This document shows positions 46,210 through 55,202 of a DNA stretch of 64,000 nucleotides, piece after piece. Under the pieces are notes generated by a model. That model ran no database searches. It saw only the letters and a list, made by a program, of their open reading frames with translations, and had not been told where the DNA came from. A program made the position numbers and the translations under genes. The stretch is from Sulfurospirillum diekertiae (GTDB lineage Bacteria; Campylobacterota; Campylobacteria; Campylobacterales; Sulfurospirillaceae): positions 1,996,207 through 2,060,206 of the forward strand of contig NZ_CP021416.1 in assembly GCF_002162315.1 (NCBI RefSeq), read 5' to 3'. Every line of letters starts with the position of its first letter. The stretch's first letter is position 1.

Positions 46210-46210
46210 T

Positions 46211-47341
46211 TTATTTTCCTAATATTTGCTCTAATAGTGGCTCTATATCGCCATGATGAACGATAGCACTTTTGGGATAAGTTTCAATACTATCAAAAAC
46301 ATTTTTTATATCTTCAGCTTTACATGTAAAGACGTTTGTCACCGAATCAAAAAGCACTTTTTGGTTAAAAATAAACTCTCCACTGATAAGCTTAGTCCCA
46401 AAAAATGCAGGTTCAAGGGGATTGTGCCCACCAACACCGTCCACAAAAGAACCACCCAAAAACACGACATCAGCAATTGCATACAGATTAATCAGTTCAC
46501 CCATTGTATCGCATAAAATGACATCTGCTTCCAACGAATTTTGCTTCGATAAACACATGTAACTTTTACCCAAATTTTCAGCGTATGCACTTAAAAGTCT
46601 ATTCACTTTCGCAAATCGCTCAGGGTGCCTCGGTACGACAATCAGCTGATCATTGGGAAGCAATGTAAGATGCGATAAAATCAACTCTTCTTCACCCTCA
46701 TGCGTACTGGCAAGGACAACCACTCTTTTATTGGGTTGCTTTGGATACACATGGCTTACTTCATACCGACTAAACGCCTTAATATTGCCACACACATGCA
46801 CGGCTTTAGCGCCAAGCGTTTTTAATCTTTGCTCATCCTCAAGACTTTGCGCAAAAATCAGATCTATTGAGTTAAAAATCCAACGATACAGCCAAGCAAA
46901 ACGAACGTATGAAGCATAAGAATTATCCGATATACGAGCATTGAGCAGAACGGTTTTCATTCCTTTCGCTTTGGCTACAATAAAGAGAAGTGGCCAAAGT
47001 TCGGCTTCCATAACGATCAATACTTTTTGTTTTCGTATCCAAAACGGCAGGAATATTTCAAATGGCAAATAGCGTACTTGCGCTAATGGATATTTGGAAG
47101 CTTCTCGAAATCCCGTCTGAGTTATGACACTAATACGCACACTTGAAGGCTCAATTTTTTCAATAAAAGGACTTAGTGAACGAACTTCACCAAAAGAACA
47201 TGCATGAAACCAAATGCCTTTCTCAGTAAAGCGAGCATTGTTTTTCAAAAAAAAACGTGCGGGAATTGAATCGTGATATTTTGGCTTAAAATGAAGGTAA
47301 ATAAGTATTGGCAACGCTAAAAGATAGAGTAGCGTTGCCAA
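46211..47341 (-). CDS. waaA: 3-deoxy-D-manno-octulosonic acid (Kdo) transferase
   Basis: WaaA adds Kdo to the lipid A precursor on the inner face of the inner membrane. The 376-residue GT30 enzyme has an N-terminal membrane anchor (residues 1-17), then GIWFHACSFGEVRSLSPFI, MEAELWPLLF, LLNARISD, VVLASTHEGEEELIL, PRHPERF and GGSFVDGVGGHNPLEPAFFG, the full family pattern. The palindrome at 46319 is read as FTCK. Confidence 0.95.
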   Translation of the reverse strand: MATLLYLLALPILIYLHFKPKYHDSIPARFFLKNNARFTEKGIWFHACSFGEVRSLSPFIEKIEPSSVRISVITQTGFREASKYPLAQVRYLPFEIFLPFWIRKQKVLIVMEAELWPLLFIVAKAKGMKTVLLNARISDNSYASYVRFAWLYRWIFNSIDLIFAQSLEDEQRLKTLGAKAVHVCGNIKAFSRYEVSHVYPKQPNKRVVVLASTHEGEEELILSHLTLLPNDQLIVVPRHPERFAKVNRLLSAYAENLGKSYMCLSKQNSLEADVILCDTMGELINLYAIADVVFLGGSFVDGVGGHNPLEPAFFGTKLISGEFIFNQKVLFDSVTNVFTCKAEDIKNVFDSIETYPKSAIVHHGDIEPLLEQILGK

Positions 47342-47366
47342 TACATAATAAAAAAAAAATCAAAGC

Positions 47367-48086
47367 TTACGCCTTAACTTCCTCAATCTCTTTGTATAAA
47401 ATACGACCACAATGTGGGCATGTGATAATATCATCTTGCTTTAATACACTGGCATACGTTTTATCATTCATTCGCATAAAACAGCCATAACATGCTTGTT
47501 TTTTAACAGGGACAACCGTACTGTTTTGAGCCCATTTTCTAATTTTCTGATAAAAAGTCAAGATTTTTTGGCTCATTTGTAAAACCAATTCCTCTTTTGC
47601 TTGATAAACATTTTTACGTTCCTCTTCGATCGTCTTAATTTGTGAATCAATCGAAGTTTTAATCTCTTCTGCTTCTTTGACAGCCTCTGCAATTTTTTCT
47701 TGTAATGCTGCAATATTGGCTTGTTTTAAATCAACAATTTTATCTAAACGATTAATTTCATCATTGGCAAAATCACACTGCTCTTTTGAAATTTCTTCTT
47801 CGAGTTGAAGTGCTTTCACTTCCTTAGCTGTTTTAACCAAAGCACTTTTTTTAGTAATATCTTTAAGTTTAGCGGAAAGTTCTGCTAAATGTGATTCATT
47901 TTTTGCTTTCTTAAGTTTAGCGTCTGCAATGTCCGCTTGAAAAGACTCTGCTTGGAGTTTTAAATCTCTCTCTTTGTCTAAAGAAAGTTTCAACATTTTC
48001 TCAACTTTGGCAATACGTGGACCAAAATCGTCGATCTCTTTGTCTAACCTGGAAAGCTCAATTAACTGTTCTAAATACTTATTCAT
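47367..48086 (-). CDS. Zinc-ribbon coiled-coil protein (CT398/Cj0706-like)
   Basis: A 239-residue protein with a long coiled coil (about residues 10-190) and a C-terminal four-Cys zinc ribbon: ACYGCFMRM and TCPHCGRILY. Chlamydial CT398 of this family binds sigma-54 and type III secretion parts. I recall this gene next to nif3-like and waaA in C. jejuni. The function here is unknown; a link to RpoN-dependent flagellar genes is a guess. Confidence 0.82.
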   Translation of the reverse strand: MNKYLEQLIELSRLDKEIDDFGPRIAKVEKMLKLSLDKERDLKLQAESFQADIADAKLKKAKNESHLAELSAKLKDITKKSALVKTAKEVKALQLEEEISKEQCDFANDEINRLDKIVDLKQANIAALQEKIAEAVKEAEEIKTSIDSQIKTIEEERKNVYQAKEELVLQMSQKILTFYQKIRKWAQNSTVVPVKKQACYGCFMRMNDKTYASVLKQDDIITCPHCGRILYKEIEEVKA

Positions 48087-48100
48087 ATGTTATGTGTCCT

Positions 48101-48820
48101 CTATTTGTACTCAAACGGATTTTTAGAATTTGATATTATAGCCTTTAATGGCAAATTTTTCAAATAATCGCCCAAACACTCTGGGAAATAGCGCTCGGAC
48201 TCAAAGTGACCTATGTCTATTAATGAGAGATTATTTTCTTTTGCTTCCATCGCTTGATGATACTTTAGATCACCACTTAAAAAGCAATCGGCCTCAATTT
48301 GAGCAATCAAATCGCCCCCAGATCCTGTGGTAATAGCACACAGTCCAATCCACTCTTTTGCTCGCACGATTCGCAGATGTTCAATACCCAAGACGTGTTT
48401 TACATGTAAAGCCAAATCATCCAAACTTTGGTTTACCTCACAGTAGGCGACAAACTCTTTGGTTTCTTTGACTTCAAAGCCTAGTTTTGAAGCAACATAA
48501 GCATTTAAATGGGAGAGATCAAAGTTGGTGTGCATGGCAATCAAACTAATCTTTTTTTGTACCATGATCTGAATCAAATTAGAAGGATATTTTGCAAAAT
48601 TAAGCTGTTTTAATCCACTAAAAATGAGGGGATGATGCGTTATGATAAGTGAATTTGGCACTACTTGTTCTAACAGTAAACTATCAACATCAAGACTAAG
48701 GTAGATTTGCTCTACCTCATCATCTAAACTCCCAATCAATAAACCACTGTTGTCCCAACGTGCCTGTGTAGCAAAAGGGCTTAATGTATCTAAAAAATCG
48801 TAGATTGCCCCTAATTTCAT
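48101..48820 (-). CDS. Nif3-like dinuclear metal-centre protein (YbgI/DUF34)
   Basis: A 239-residue NIF3/YbgI family protein with conserved metal ligands in ITHHPLIFSG, AMHTNFDLSHLN, the C-terminal IDIGHFESERYFPECL and the AITTGSGGDLI block. Relatives may act as GTP cyclohydrolase I type 2 or as a metal-insertion factor; neither is settled. It ends 14 bases before the zinc-ribbon gene and shares one base with glyQ. The palindrome at 48399 is read as LHVK. Confidence 0.88.
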   Translation of the reverse strand: MKLGAIYDFLDTLSPFATQARWDNSGLLIGSLDDEVEQIYLSLDVDSLLLEQVVPNSLIITHHPLIFSGLKQLNFAKYPSNLIQIMVQKKISLIAMHTNFDLSHLNAYVASKLGFEVKETKEFVAYCEVNQSLDDLALHVKHVLGIEHLRIVRAKEWIGLCAITTGSGGDLIAQIEADCFLSGDLKYHQAMEAKENNLSLIDIGHFESERYFPECLGDYLKNLPLKAIISNSKNPFEYK

Positions 48821-49677
48821 TAACCCACCACTTCTTTATATTTGACAGCACACCCTTTGGCAAGTTCTCGAATTTTAAGGATGTAGTTTTGGCGTTGTGT
48901 CACCGAAATGGCTTTACGTGCATCAAGGACGTTAAACGTATGTGAAGCCATCAAACAGTAATCATATGCAGGCAATGGTAAGTTCTCTTCAAGACAGCGT
49001 TTACACTCCACTTGCGCATTTTCAAACTGATCAAACAGCATAGAGACATTGGCGATTTCAAAGTTGTATTTGCTAAATTCATACTCACTTTGTTTATGCA
49101 CATCTCCATACGTTGTCACACCAAATTTGTTCTCATTCCACACAAGATCAAATACAGATTCTTTCTCTTGAAGGTACATTGCCAAACGCTCAACGCCATA
49201 GGTAATCTCAACAGGCACAGGACTGCATGGGATACCACCTACTTGTTGAAAATAGGTAAACTGTGTCACTTCCATACCATCCAACCACACTTCCCAACCA
49301 AGACCCCACGCACCCAGTGTCGGAGACTCCCAGTTGTCTTCGACAAAGCGAATGTCGTGTTTTTTAATGTCAAGTCCTAGCATTTCAAGGCTTTTAAGGT
49401 AAAGCTCTTGAATATTGTCAGGACTAGGCTTGATGAGCACTTGAAACTGATAGTAACTTCCTAATCGGTTTGGATTTTCTCCATACCTTCCATCCGTTGG
49501 TCTGCGACTAGGAGCCACATACGCCGTTGCCCACGGTTTACTGCTCAAGCTTCGTAAAAAGGTTGCATTATGAAAGGTTCCAGCACCCGCAGGCATATCG
49601 TAGGGTTGCACAATCGTACAGCCTTGATCTTGCCAAAAAGTTTGGAGGTTTAAAAGCATTTGACTAAAGGTTAACAC
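48820..49677 (-). CDS. glyQ: Glycyl-tRNA synthetase alpha subunit
   Basis: The catalytic subunit of the tetrameric bacterial GlyRS. The 285-residue class II protein has [86 protein letters not shown] and a C-terminal [17 protein letters not shown], close to E. coli GlyQ. The start is a GTG, with AAAAGGA overlapping the palindrome at 49689. The beta subunit glyS is not in the window. Confidence 0.97.
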   Translation of the reverse strand: MLTFSQMLLNLQTFWQDQGCTIVQPYDMPAGAGTFHNATFLRSLSSKPWATAYVAPSRRPTDGRYGENPNRLGSYYQFQVLIKPSPDNIQELYLKSLEMLGLDIKKHDIRFVEDNWESPTLGAWGLGWEVWLDGMEVTQFTYFQQVGGIPCSPVPVEITYGVERLAMYLQEKESVFDLVWNENKFGVTTYGDVHKQSEYEFSKYNFEIANVSMLFDQFENAQVECKRCLEENLPLPAYDYCLMASHTFNVLDARKAISVTQRQNYILKIRELAKGCAVKYKEVVG

Positions 49678-49688
49678 TATTCTGTCCT

Positions 49689-49700
49689 TTTACATGTAAA
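49689..49700. repeat. Intergenic copy of the TTTACATGTAAA palindrome upstream of glyQ
   Basis: An exact palindrome 12-23 bases before the glyQ start, in the 25-bp gap after the DUF3972 gene. Its last bases run into the AAAAGGA ribosome binding site, so a bound protein or RNA hairpin could affect glyQ translation. Confidence 0.85.
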
Positions 49701-49702
49701 GA

Positions 49703-50191
49703 TTATTTGGTGGGTGGTGTATAACTTTCCACCGCTTTATTCCACATCATTTTATATTTTCGTTTGGTAAATTCAAGCTCGTCTCGTAAGAGCTCAAGCT
49801 GTTTGGTCAACGTCTCAATGACTTTGCGATCTTCATCACACAACTCTTGCATCGAAAAAAGCGCCTCTTTCAAAAAGCGGTTTTCACCTTTGAGTGCATC
49901 CAAAGTTTCTTCTTTAGCATCCAACACTTTTTCATGCAGACTTAAAATGGCACCAACCGTTTTTTCAACAAACTCAGAGCTCATTGAGATAGAGGAGCCT
50001 TCGTAAGTGTTATCAAGAACAATTCCTTTGGTTGCAGGGATGAGTGCTTGCGCGCTACGACTAACCTCAACAAAGCATTTGCCCTCTTCTTCTTTGGTGA
50101 TGAGTTTTCCCTCATCAATGAGTGATTCAATGGCAGAAATATCCAAATTCACTAATGTGCTAAACTCTTCAATTCCCATCCAGCTGTTCAT
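49703..50191 (-). CDS. DUF3972 protein (helix-turn-helix plus coiled coil)
   Basis: A 162-residue protein found in Campylobacterota as DUF3972. The N-terminus GIEEFSTLVNLDISAIESLIDEGKLI looks like a MerR-type helix-turn-helix, and the C-terminal half (about residues 75-155) is a coiled coil. The role is unknown; a DNA-binding or scaffolding protein is possible. It lies between purE and glyQ, as I recall for C. jejuni Cj0703. Confidence 0.82.
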   Translation of the reverse strand: MNSWMGIEEFSTLVNLDISAIESLIDEGKLITKEEEGKCFVEVSRSAQALIPATKGIVLDNTYEGSSISMSSEFVEKTVGAILSLHEKVLDAKEETLDALKGENRFLKEALFSMQELCDEDRKVIETLTKQLELLRDELEFTKRKYKMMWNKAVESYTPPTK

Positions 50192-50202
50192 TGTTTCACC
50201 CT

Positions 50203-50697
50203 TTATAGAATAACTTCGATACCCATAGAATCAGTTTCGACTTTTTTTGCTTTTAAAATGCGATCTTCTTTAAGTTTCGCCGCCAACTCTTCATCGGCAA
50301 GAGCTAGAATTTCCATTGCAAGATACGCACTATTTACTGCCCCTGCTGAGCCAATAGCCACCGTTCCAACAGGCATCCCTCCTGGCATCTGAACGGTGCT
50401 TAAAAGCGCATCCATGCCTTCCATAACGCCACCTTTCATCGGAACACCAATCACCGGTTTGGTTGTAAGCGATGCTACCACGCCTGCTAAATGGGCTGCC
50501 ATCCCTGCTGCGGCAATAAAGACTTTTGCCCCTTTGGCTTCCGCATTTTTAACATACTCATGGGTTCGTGCAGGACTTCGGTGTGCGGAGGAGACGATGA
50601 TCTCATGCAAGACGCCAAATTTTTCCAGTGTTTTTGCACACTCTTCCATCACGGTAAAATCACTTTTGCTTCCCATTATAATAGAAACGAACTTCAC
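50203..50697 (-). CDS. purE: N5-carboxyaminoimidazole ribonucleotide mutase
   Basis: PurE moves the carboxyl group from N5 to C4 in de novo purine synthesis. The 164-residue class I enzyme has IIMGSKSDFTVMEECAKTLEKF, SAHRSPART, AAAGMAAHLAGVVASLTTKPVIGVPM and GGMPVGTVAIG. The start is a GTG. It follows the U32 peptidase by three bases. PurK is not in the window. Confidence 0.97.
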   Translation of the reverse strand: MKFVSIIMGSKSDFTVMEECAKTLEKFGVLHEIIVSSAHRSPARTHEYVKNAEAKGAKVFIAAAGMAAHLAGVVASLTTKPVIGVPMKGGVMEGMDALLSTVQMPGGMPVGTVAIGSAGAVNSAYLAMEILALADEELAAKLKEDRILKAKKVETDSMGIEVIL

Positions 50698-50700
50698 GTT

Positions 50701-51966
50701 TTATCCTTTTATTTTTGCTCTTAAAAATGTAAACCCTGGGAGGGTTGTGGGCAAGACAATCGCATTGACATTGCCGCTGTGTATCTCATCAAACACTTTT
50801 CCACTAGGCGTTTGAAGTTTTTTAAAGCTTATTTTCCAAAAACCACCCTCTTCAAAAATAGTACCAATGTCATTCTCCATTGCTTCAATTGTAAGATGAG
50901 CTGGCATGACCAAATCATAGTTTACATGTAAAGATAAAACATCCTTACAAAGGCAGGTTGTACCATCCTCACTCACTTGGGCAACCACTTGGTGTGTGCC
51001 CTCACTGATCGAGTGCGCTAAGTTTTGCGTGTCATTTTTTTCAAACGGACGATTGACTAAATAACCATCGCTAAAGCCTCGATTTTTCGTTGTATCGAGC
51101 TCTGCTGTGTATTTAGCCGCATCAAACTGGTTCGCGTAATAATCCTCTATCGCTTGACGATACGTTTTGGTCGTAATGCCAACATAATACGCACTCTTGG
51201 TTCGCCCTTCAATCTTAAGCGAATCAATGACTCCAGAATCAAGGATCTCTTTGACATGCGCGCTTAAATTGAGGTCTTTCGCGTTCATAATGTGCGTGCC
51301 CTCTTCGCTCTCTTCAATACGAAACAGCGTTCCACTCTCTTCGTTGTGTGCGTAAAGCGTGTAAGGGAAACGACAGTCATTGGCACAGCTTCCACGGTTG
51401 GAGACGCGTCCACTTTGCACAGAGCTAATCAAACAGCGACCACTGTACGCAAAACACATCGAACCATGCACAAACACTTCGAGTTCCAAATGTGGTAAAT
51501 GCTTTTTGATCTGTTCCAAATCTTTCAAACTGACCTCGCGTGCTGCGATAATACGTTTCACGCCCATATCTGAATAGACTTCAGCATCAAGGTAACTGAG
51601 CACATTGGCTTGAGTTGAAAGATGAATTGGAATCTGAGGCGCAATTTTACGTGCCAGCTTAATCACACCAGGAGCGGCAACAATGAACGCATCAGGCTTC
51701 ATCGCGGCCACACGTTCAATGTGCTTTTCAAGAAGAGGAATTTGCGCATTAAACGGAAATCCATTGATGGTTGCGTGAAGATGTTTACCGTGCGCATGCG
51801 TATAATTGATCGCTTCTTCAAAACTCTCATAGGTAAACTCTTTGCCTGAGCGTATGCGCAGGGAGAAGTGACTTACCCCTGCATACACGGCATCAGCGCC
51901 ATAAGCTAGCGCTATTTTTAACTTTTCAAAATTTCCAGCGGGAGAAAGCAGCTCGACGTTTGACAC
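50701..51966 (-). CDS. U32-family peptidase-like protein (TrhP/RlhA type)
   Basis: A 421-residue member of the U32 family. E. coli relatives TrhP and RlhA hydroxylate tRNA or rRNA with prephenate. It has the N-terminal AYGADAVYAGVSHFSLR, the signature VFVHGSMCFAYSGRCLISS and a Cys cluster (GSCANDCRFPY), probably for an iron-sulfur cluster, plus SLKIEGRTKSAYYVGITTK. A role in tRNA hydroxylation is inferred. The GTG start is directly after the cheZ stop. The palindrome at 50921 is read as LHVN. Confidence 0.87.
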   Translation of the reverse strand: MSNVELLSPAGNFEKLKIALAYGADAVYAGVSHFSLRIRSGKEFTYESFEEAINYTHAHGKHLHATINGFPFNAQIPLLEKHIERVAAMKPDAFIVAAPGVIKLARKIAPQIPIHLSTQANVLSYLDAEVYSDMGVKRIIAAREVSLKDLEQIKKHLPHLELEVFVHGSMCFAYSGRCLISSVQSGRVSNRGSCANDCRFPYTLYAHNEESGTLFRIEESEEGTHIMNAKDLNLSAHVKEILDSGVIDSLKIEGRTKSAYYVGITTKTYRQAIEDYYANQFDAAKYTAELDTTKNRGFSDGYLVNRPFEKNDTQNLAHSISEGTHQVVAQVSEDGTTCLCKDVLSLHVNYDLVMPAHLTIEAMENDIGTIFEEGGFWKISFKKLQTPSGKVFDEIHSGNVNAIVLPTTLPGFTFLRAKIKG

Positions 51967-52695
51967 CTATTTCTTTCCTAAACTAGCGATCAACGCTTCA
52001 ATATCTTCATTGCTCACAACATCTTCTGTTGTTGTATCACCATGAATATGTACGGCTGAACTAACACGATTTGTATCATCTTTGGAGCCTTCAAACAACG
52101 CACTCATGTATTTTGAAAGCGCACGCATGACGTTGATAACACGTTCAATTTTTTGGCGGTGAATATCTTGGTATTGCATAATATCCATCGTCATCATGAT
52201 CTCATCTTCAGCCATTTGGGCATTCATTAAAAGATCTTCAACACGTTCTTTCATCCCTTTGTTATCATCCAATGCTTTTTGGAATTGATCAATTTTAGGA
52301 AATTTTGATACCAATGTTTCAAAAAGAGTGATATTAGACTCAATGAGTTTAATGACCTCTTTCGCATTATCTTCTGCACTCAGCATAAAGTTATTTACGA
52401 TTTCAAGTTTGTCAAATACCTGAGTTGCTTTAATTTCAGAGTCTTTGGTCACATCATCCAGTTGATGTACCATTTTGTGATCATCTGTTGGTGGTGGTGG
52501 TGGCCAAGACATTGTAGATGATGTTCTATACTCATTCATCATTTGGGTCGTAGCTTTGTCGTGCTCTTCTTGCTCATTTAAAGCATTACTCCCCTCTGTC
52601 TCTTCTTCTTGGGCGATGCTTTCCTCTTGGGGTGCAGTTTCGTCCATTTCGTCTAAATCGCCCGCCATCAAAGCATCAAGTTCCTCTTGCGTCAT
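51967..52695 (-). CDS. cheZ: CheZ-like chemotaxis phosphatase with FliM-like N-terminal peptide
   Basis: A 242-residue remote CheZ that should dephosphorylate CheY-P. The C-terminal helical bundle contains MDIMQYQDIHRQKIERVINVM, where QDxxxQ matches the catalytic Asp/Gln of E. coli CheZ (QDLTGQ). The end GLEEALIASLG-like tail (NEDIEALIASLGKK) may bind CheY. The N-terminus MTQEELDALMAGDLDE resembles the CheY-binding peptide of FliM. A Pro run (WPPPPPTD) links the parts. The ATG at 52695 follows GAGGAG; the frame runs five codons further, through that site. Confidence 0.87.
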   Translation of the reverse strand: MTQEELDALMAGDLDEMDETAPQEESIAQEEETEGSNALNEQEEHDKATTQMMNEYRTSSTMSWPPPPPTDDHKMVHQLDDVTKDSEIKATQVFDKLEIVNNFMLSAEDNAKEVIKLIESNITLFETLVSKFPKIDQFQKALDDNKGMKERVEDLLMNAQMAEDEIMMTMDIMQYQDIHRQKIERVINVMRALSKYMSALFEGSKDDTNRVSSAVHIHGDTTTEDVVSNEDIEALIASLGKK

Positions 52696-52728
52696 AAGCT
52701 TTCTCCTCAAAGTGACAAATTATGGTCT

Positions 52729-52734
52729 ATTATA
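52729..52734 (-). promoter_or_regulatory. -10 element upstream of the cheZ-rplS block
   Basis: TATAAT on the minus strand (CACTATAATAGAC), 34 bases before the cheZ ATG. It heads the 11-kb minus-strand block. Confidence 0.55.
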
Positions 52735-52746
52735 GTGAACTTTTTA

Positions 52747-52752
52747 TATAAT
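52747..52752 (+). promoter_or_regulatory. -10 element for the PHP phosphatase gene
   Basis: TATAAT in TATATAATTTAAC, 36 bases before the start at 52788. The two divergent -10 elements here lie only 12 bases apart, so the promoters face away from each other and overlap. Confidence 0.55.
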
Positions 52753-52787
52753 TTAACTTTAAGACCCTGATTGAAGGAGCACTAACA

Positions 52788-53567
52788 ATGTTGATTGATC
52801 TTCACAACCATACCCCTTTGTGTAACCATGCGGAAGGGAGTATAGAAGAGTTCGTGCAAGCGGCTCTACTTCAAAAGATAGATGTTTTTGGCTTTTCGGA
52901 TCATGCTCCCATGGGCTTTGATGAAGACTACAGAATGAGCTTTTCACAAATGGCAAATTATGAGCGTGATGTTTTACATGTAAAAGAAAAGTACCAAGAC
53001 CAGATCAAAATTCTACTTGCTTATGAAGTAGATTTCTTGCAAGGTTATATTGATGAGCGTGTTCTTCAACGTAATGTTGATTATTTTATAGGCTCCGTGC
53101 ATTATCTGGGTTCATGGGGCTTTGATAATCCCGAATTTATCGGAGAGTACCGTACTCAAAATATTGATGAAGTATGGGAACGTTATTTTGCTGCCATTAC
53201 CGACATGGCAAAAAGTGGTTTATTTGATATCGTTGGCCATTTAGATCTCATAAAAGTCTTTAATTATTTGCCAAAAAAAGATGTCAGGATGATTGCAAAA
53301 GAGGCCATTAAAGCCATTAAAAAAGCCAATATGGCTATAGAATTGAACGCTGCTGGCTTTCGCAAACCAGTAGGAGAGCAATACCCAAGTCATCCACTGT
53401 TAGAGTTGATCGCTGAGCATGATATTCCAATTACTTTTGGTTCAGATGCCCATACAATCGATCATATTGGCTTTTTACAAGATGAACTTAGAGTGATCGC
53501 AAAAAATTACGGGTATAAAAAATGTGCAACTTATGAGAGTCGAGATCGAATATTGGTTAATTTTTAA
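52788..53567 (+). CDS. PHP-family histidinol-phosphatase (HisJ-like)
   Basis: A 259-residue PHP-fold metallophosphatase likely to make histidinol from histidinol phosphate. Metal ligands are visible in IDLHNHTPLCNHAEGS, FGFSDHAPMGF, ILLAYEVDFLQGY, FIGSVHYLGSWGFDN, DIVGHLDLIK, IELNAAG and TFGSDAHTIDHIG. GAAGGAG precedes the ATG. glnA follows 72 bases later on the same strand. The palindrome at 52973 is read as LHVK. Confidence 0.9.
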   Translation: MLIDLHNHTPLCNHAEGSIEEFVQAALLQKIDVFGFSDHAPMGFDEDYRMSFSQMANYERDVLHVKEKYQDQIKILLAYEVDFLQGYIDERVLQRNVDYFIGSVHYLGSWGFDNPEFIGEYRTQNIDEVWERYFAAITDMAKSGLFDIVGHLDLIKVFNYLPKKDVRMIAKEAIKAIKKANMAIELNAAGFRKPVGEQYPSHPLLELIAEHDIPITFGSDAHTIDHIGFLQDELRVIAKNYGYKKCATYESRDRILVNF

Positions 53568-53639
53568 GCACACTTTTCGGCCTTATTTTCAGCTCAATCT
53601 GATAAAATTACTGAAATTTAAAATCTTAGGAGTTACAAC

Positions 53640-55070
53640 ATGGGTAAATTCGTTAACAGTGTTGAAGAGTTTTTCAAATACACTACTGACAATGAAGTTG
53701 AATTTGTCGATTTTCGTTTCACTGATATGAAAGGAACATGGCATCATCTTACATACACTATTGAATCCATTAGTGCAGAATCTTTTACAAATGGTATCCC
53801 TTTCGATGGTTCATCCATTGATGCTTGGCAACCAATTAATAAATCTGATATGCTCCTTAAACCTGAGGCTGAAACAGCATTTTTGGATCCATTTACGGCT
53901 GATTCTACCGTTGTTGTTTTCTGTGATGTTTTTGATATTTACAAAGGTGAACTCTACGAGAAATGCCCAAGAAGTATTGCTAAAAAAACATTGAAATACC
54001 TTGCAGAAACAGGTTTAGGTGATGTAGCTTACTTTGGTCCAGAAAATGAATTTTTCGTATTTGATGATGTCAAAATCAGAGACGACATTAACTGTTCATA
54101 CTACGAAGTAGACTCTGAAGAAGGTACTTGGAATAGCGCAAAAAGTTTCACTGATGGCTATAACACAGGTCACCGCCCAGGCACAAAAGGTGGATATTTC
54201 CCTGTTCAACCCATTGACTCTATGGTAGATTTACGTGCTGAAATGGTACAAACCCTTAAACAAATTGGTCTTGAAGTCTTCGTTGTTCATCATGAAGTTG
54301 CTCAGGCACAAGGTGAAATCGGCGTTAAATTTGGCTCTCTTGTTGAAGCAGCCGATAACGTTCAAAAATACAAATACGTTGTTAAAATGGTAGCACACCT
54401 TAACGGTAAAACTGCAACCTTTATGCCAAAACCACTTTATGGTGACAATGGTAACGGTATGCACGTTCACCAATCTATTTGGAAAAATGGTAAAAACATG
54501 TTCTTTAAAGAGGGTGAATATGCCAACCTTAGCGACATGGCACGTTGGTACATCGGTGGTGTCTTGAAACATGCACGAAGTGTTGCAGCCTTTACAAACC
54601 CATCAACCAACTCTTACAAACGTTTGATCCCAGGATTTGAAGCTCCTTCAATTCTTACTTACTCTATGCAAAACCGTTCAGCATCTTGCCGTATTCCTTA
54701 CGGTGCGGGTGAGAAATCAGTTCGTGTTGAGATGCGTTTCCCTGACTCTACTTCATGCCCATACCTTGCATTTGCTTCTATGCTTCTTGCAGGCATTGAT
54801 GGTATCAAAACAAAAGCTGAGCCTGTTGGACCAATGGATGAAGACTTATTTGAGCTTACACTCGATGAAATTAGAGAAAAAGGTATTAACCAAATGCCTC
54901 ATACACTCAGAGGTTCACTTGAAGCGTTAATCCGTGACAATGAGTACCTTAAACCGGTTATGACTCCAGAATTTTTGGATACCTACCAACACTATAAATT
55001 TGAAACTCAAGTTTGGCCAGATGAGGCTAGACCTACAGCCTTCGAATTTAAAACAATGTACTCTTGCTAG
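53640..55070 (+). CDS. glnA: Glutamine synthetase, type I
   Basis: GlnA makes glutamine from glutamate, ammonia and ATP as a dodecamer. The 476-residue protein has the beta-grasp start [53 protein letters not shown], the ATP site [17 protein letters not shown] and NRSASCRIP. At the usual adenylylation site the sequence is DLFELTLDE (Phe 404) in place of LYDLPPEE, so adenylylation is probably absent, as I recall for H. pylori. A TAGGAG site lies before the start. A strong terminator follows. Confidence 0.97.
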   Translation: MGKFVNSVEEFFKYTTDNEVEFVDFRFTDMKGTWHHLTYTIESISAESFTNGIPFDGSSIDAWQPINKSDMLLKPEAETAFLDPFTADSTVVVFCDVFDIYKGELYEKCPRSIAKKTLKYLAETGLGDVAYFGPENEFFVFDDVKIRDDINCSYYEVDSEEGTWNSAKSFTDGYNTGHRPGTKGGYFPVQPIDSMVDLRAEMVQTLKQIGLEVFVVHHEVAQAQGEIGVKFGSLVEAADNVQKYKYVVKMVAHLNGKTATFMPKPLYGDNGNGMHVHQSIWKNGKNMFFKEGEYANLSDMARWYIGGVLKHARSVAAFTNPSTNSYKRLIPGFEAPSILTYSMQNRSASCRIPYGAGEKSVRVEMRFPDSTSCPYLAFASMLLAGIDGIKTKAEPVGPMDEDLFELTLDEIREKGINQMPHTLRGSLEALIRDNEYLKPVMTPEFLDTYQHYKFETQVWPDEARPTAFEFKTMYSC

Positions 55071-55087
55071 TCTTTTAAAGATTATCA

Positions 55088-55128
55088 GGGGAGTGGGGAG
55101 TTTTAGAACTTCTCGCTCCCCTTTTTTT
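55088..55128 (+). terminator. Strong rho-independent terminator of glnA
   Basis: GGGGAG at 55088 pairs with CTCCCC ending at 55121, the stem continues inward with G-U pairs and closes on TTAG, and seven T follow (55122-55128). It is 18 bases after the glnA stop. Confidence 0.88.
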
Positions 55129-55142
55129 ATTTCTATACGCTT

Positions 55143-55202
55143 CCCAAGTTTAGCTTGAAAAGCTACGTTACACTGGGTACTAAAGCTTGCCTCTACGAGG
55201 CA
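55143..55202. other. Structured intergenic segment between glnA terminator and PBP1A gene
   Basis: Two hairpins: CCCAAGT...ACTGGG (55143-55177) enclosing TAGCTT/AAGCTA, and TGCCTC/GAGGCA with a three-base loop (55188-55202). They lie after the glnA terminator and 80 bases past the convergent PBP1A stop, in a gap of 212 bases with no gene. This may be a small RNA or a second terminator. I cannot match a known RNA family. Confidence 0.35.

Noticed and set aside
20508-49700. TTTACATGTAAA as the operator of one transcription factor
   Set aside because: Seventeen of 21 exact copies are deep inside coding sequence of unrelated genes, which does not fit a normal regulon, although the few intergenic copies could still have such a use.
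53567-53640. A sigma-54 promoter for glnA
   Set aside because: I looked for TGGCAC-N5-TTGC in the spacer and found no match; an A/T-rich sigma-70 type element is more likely.
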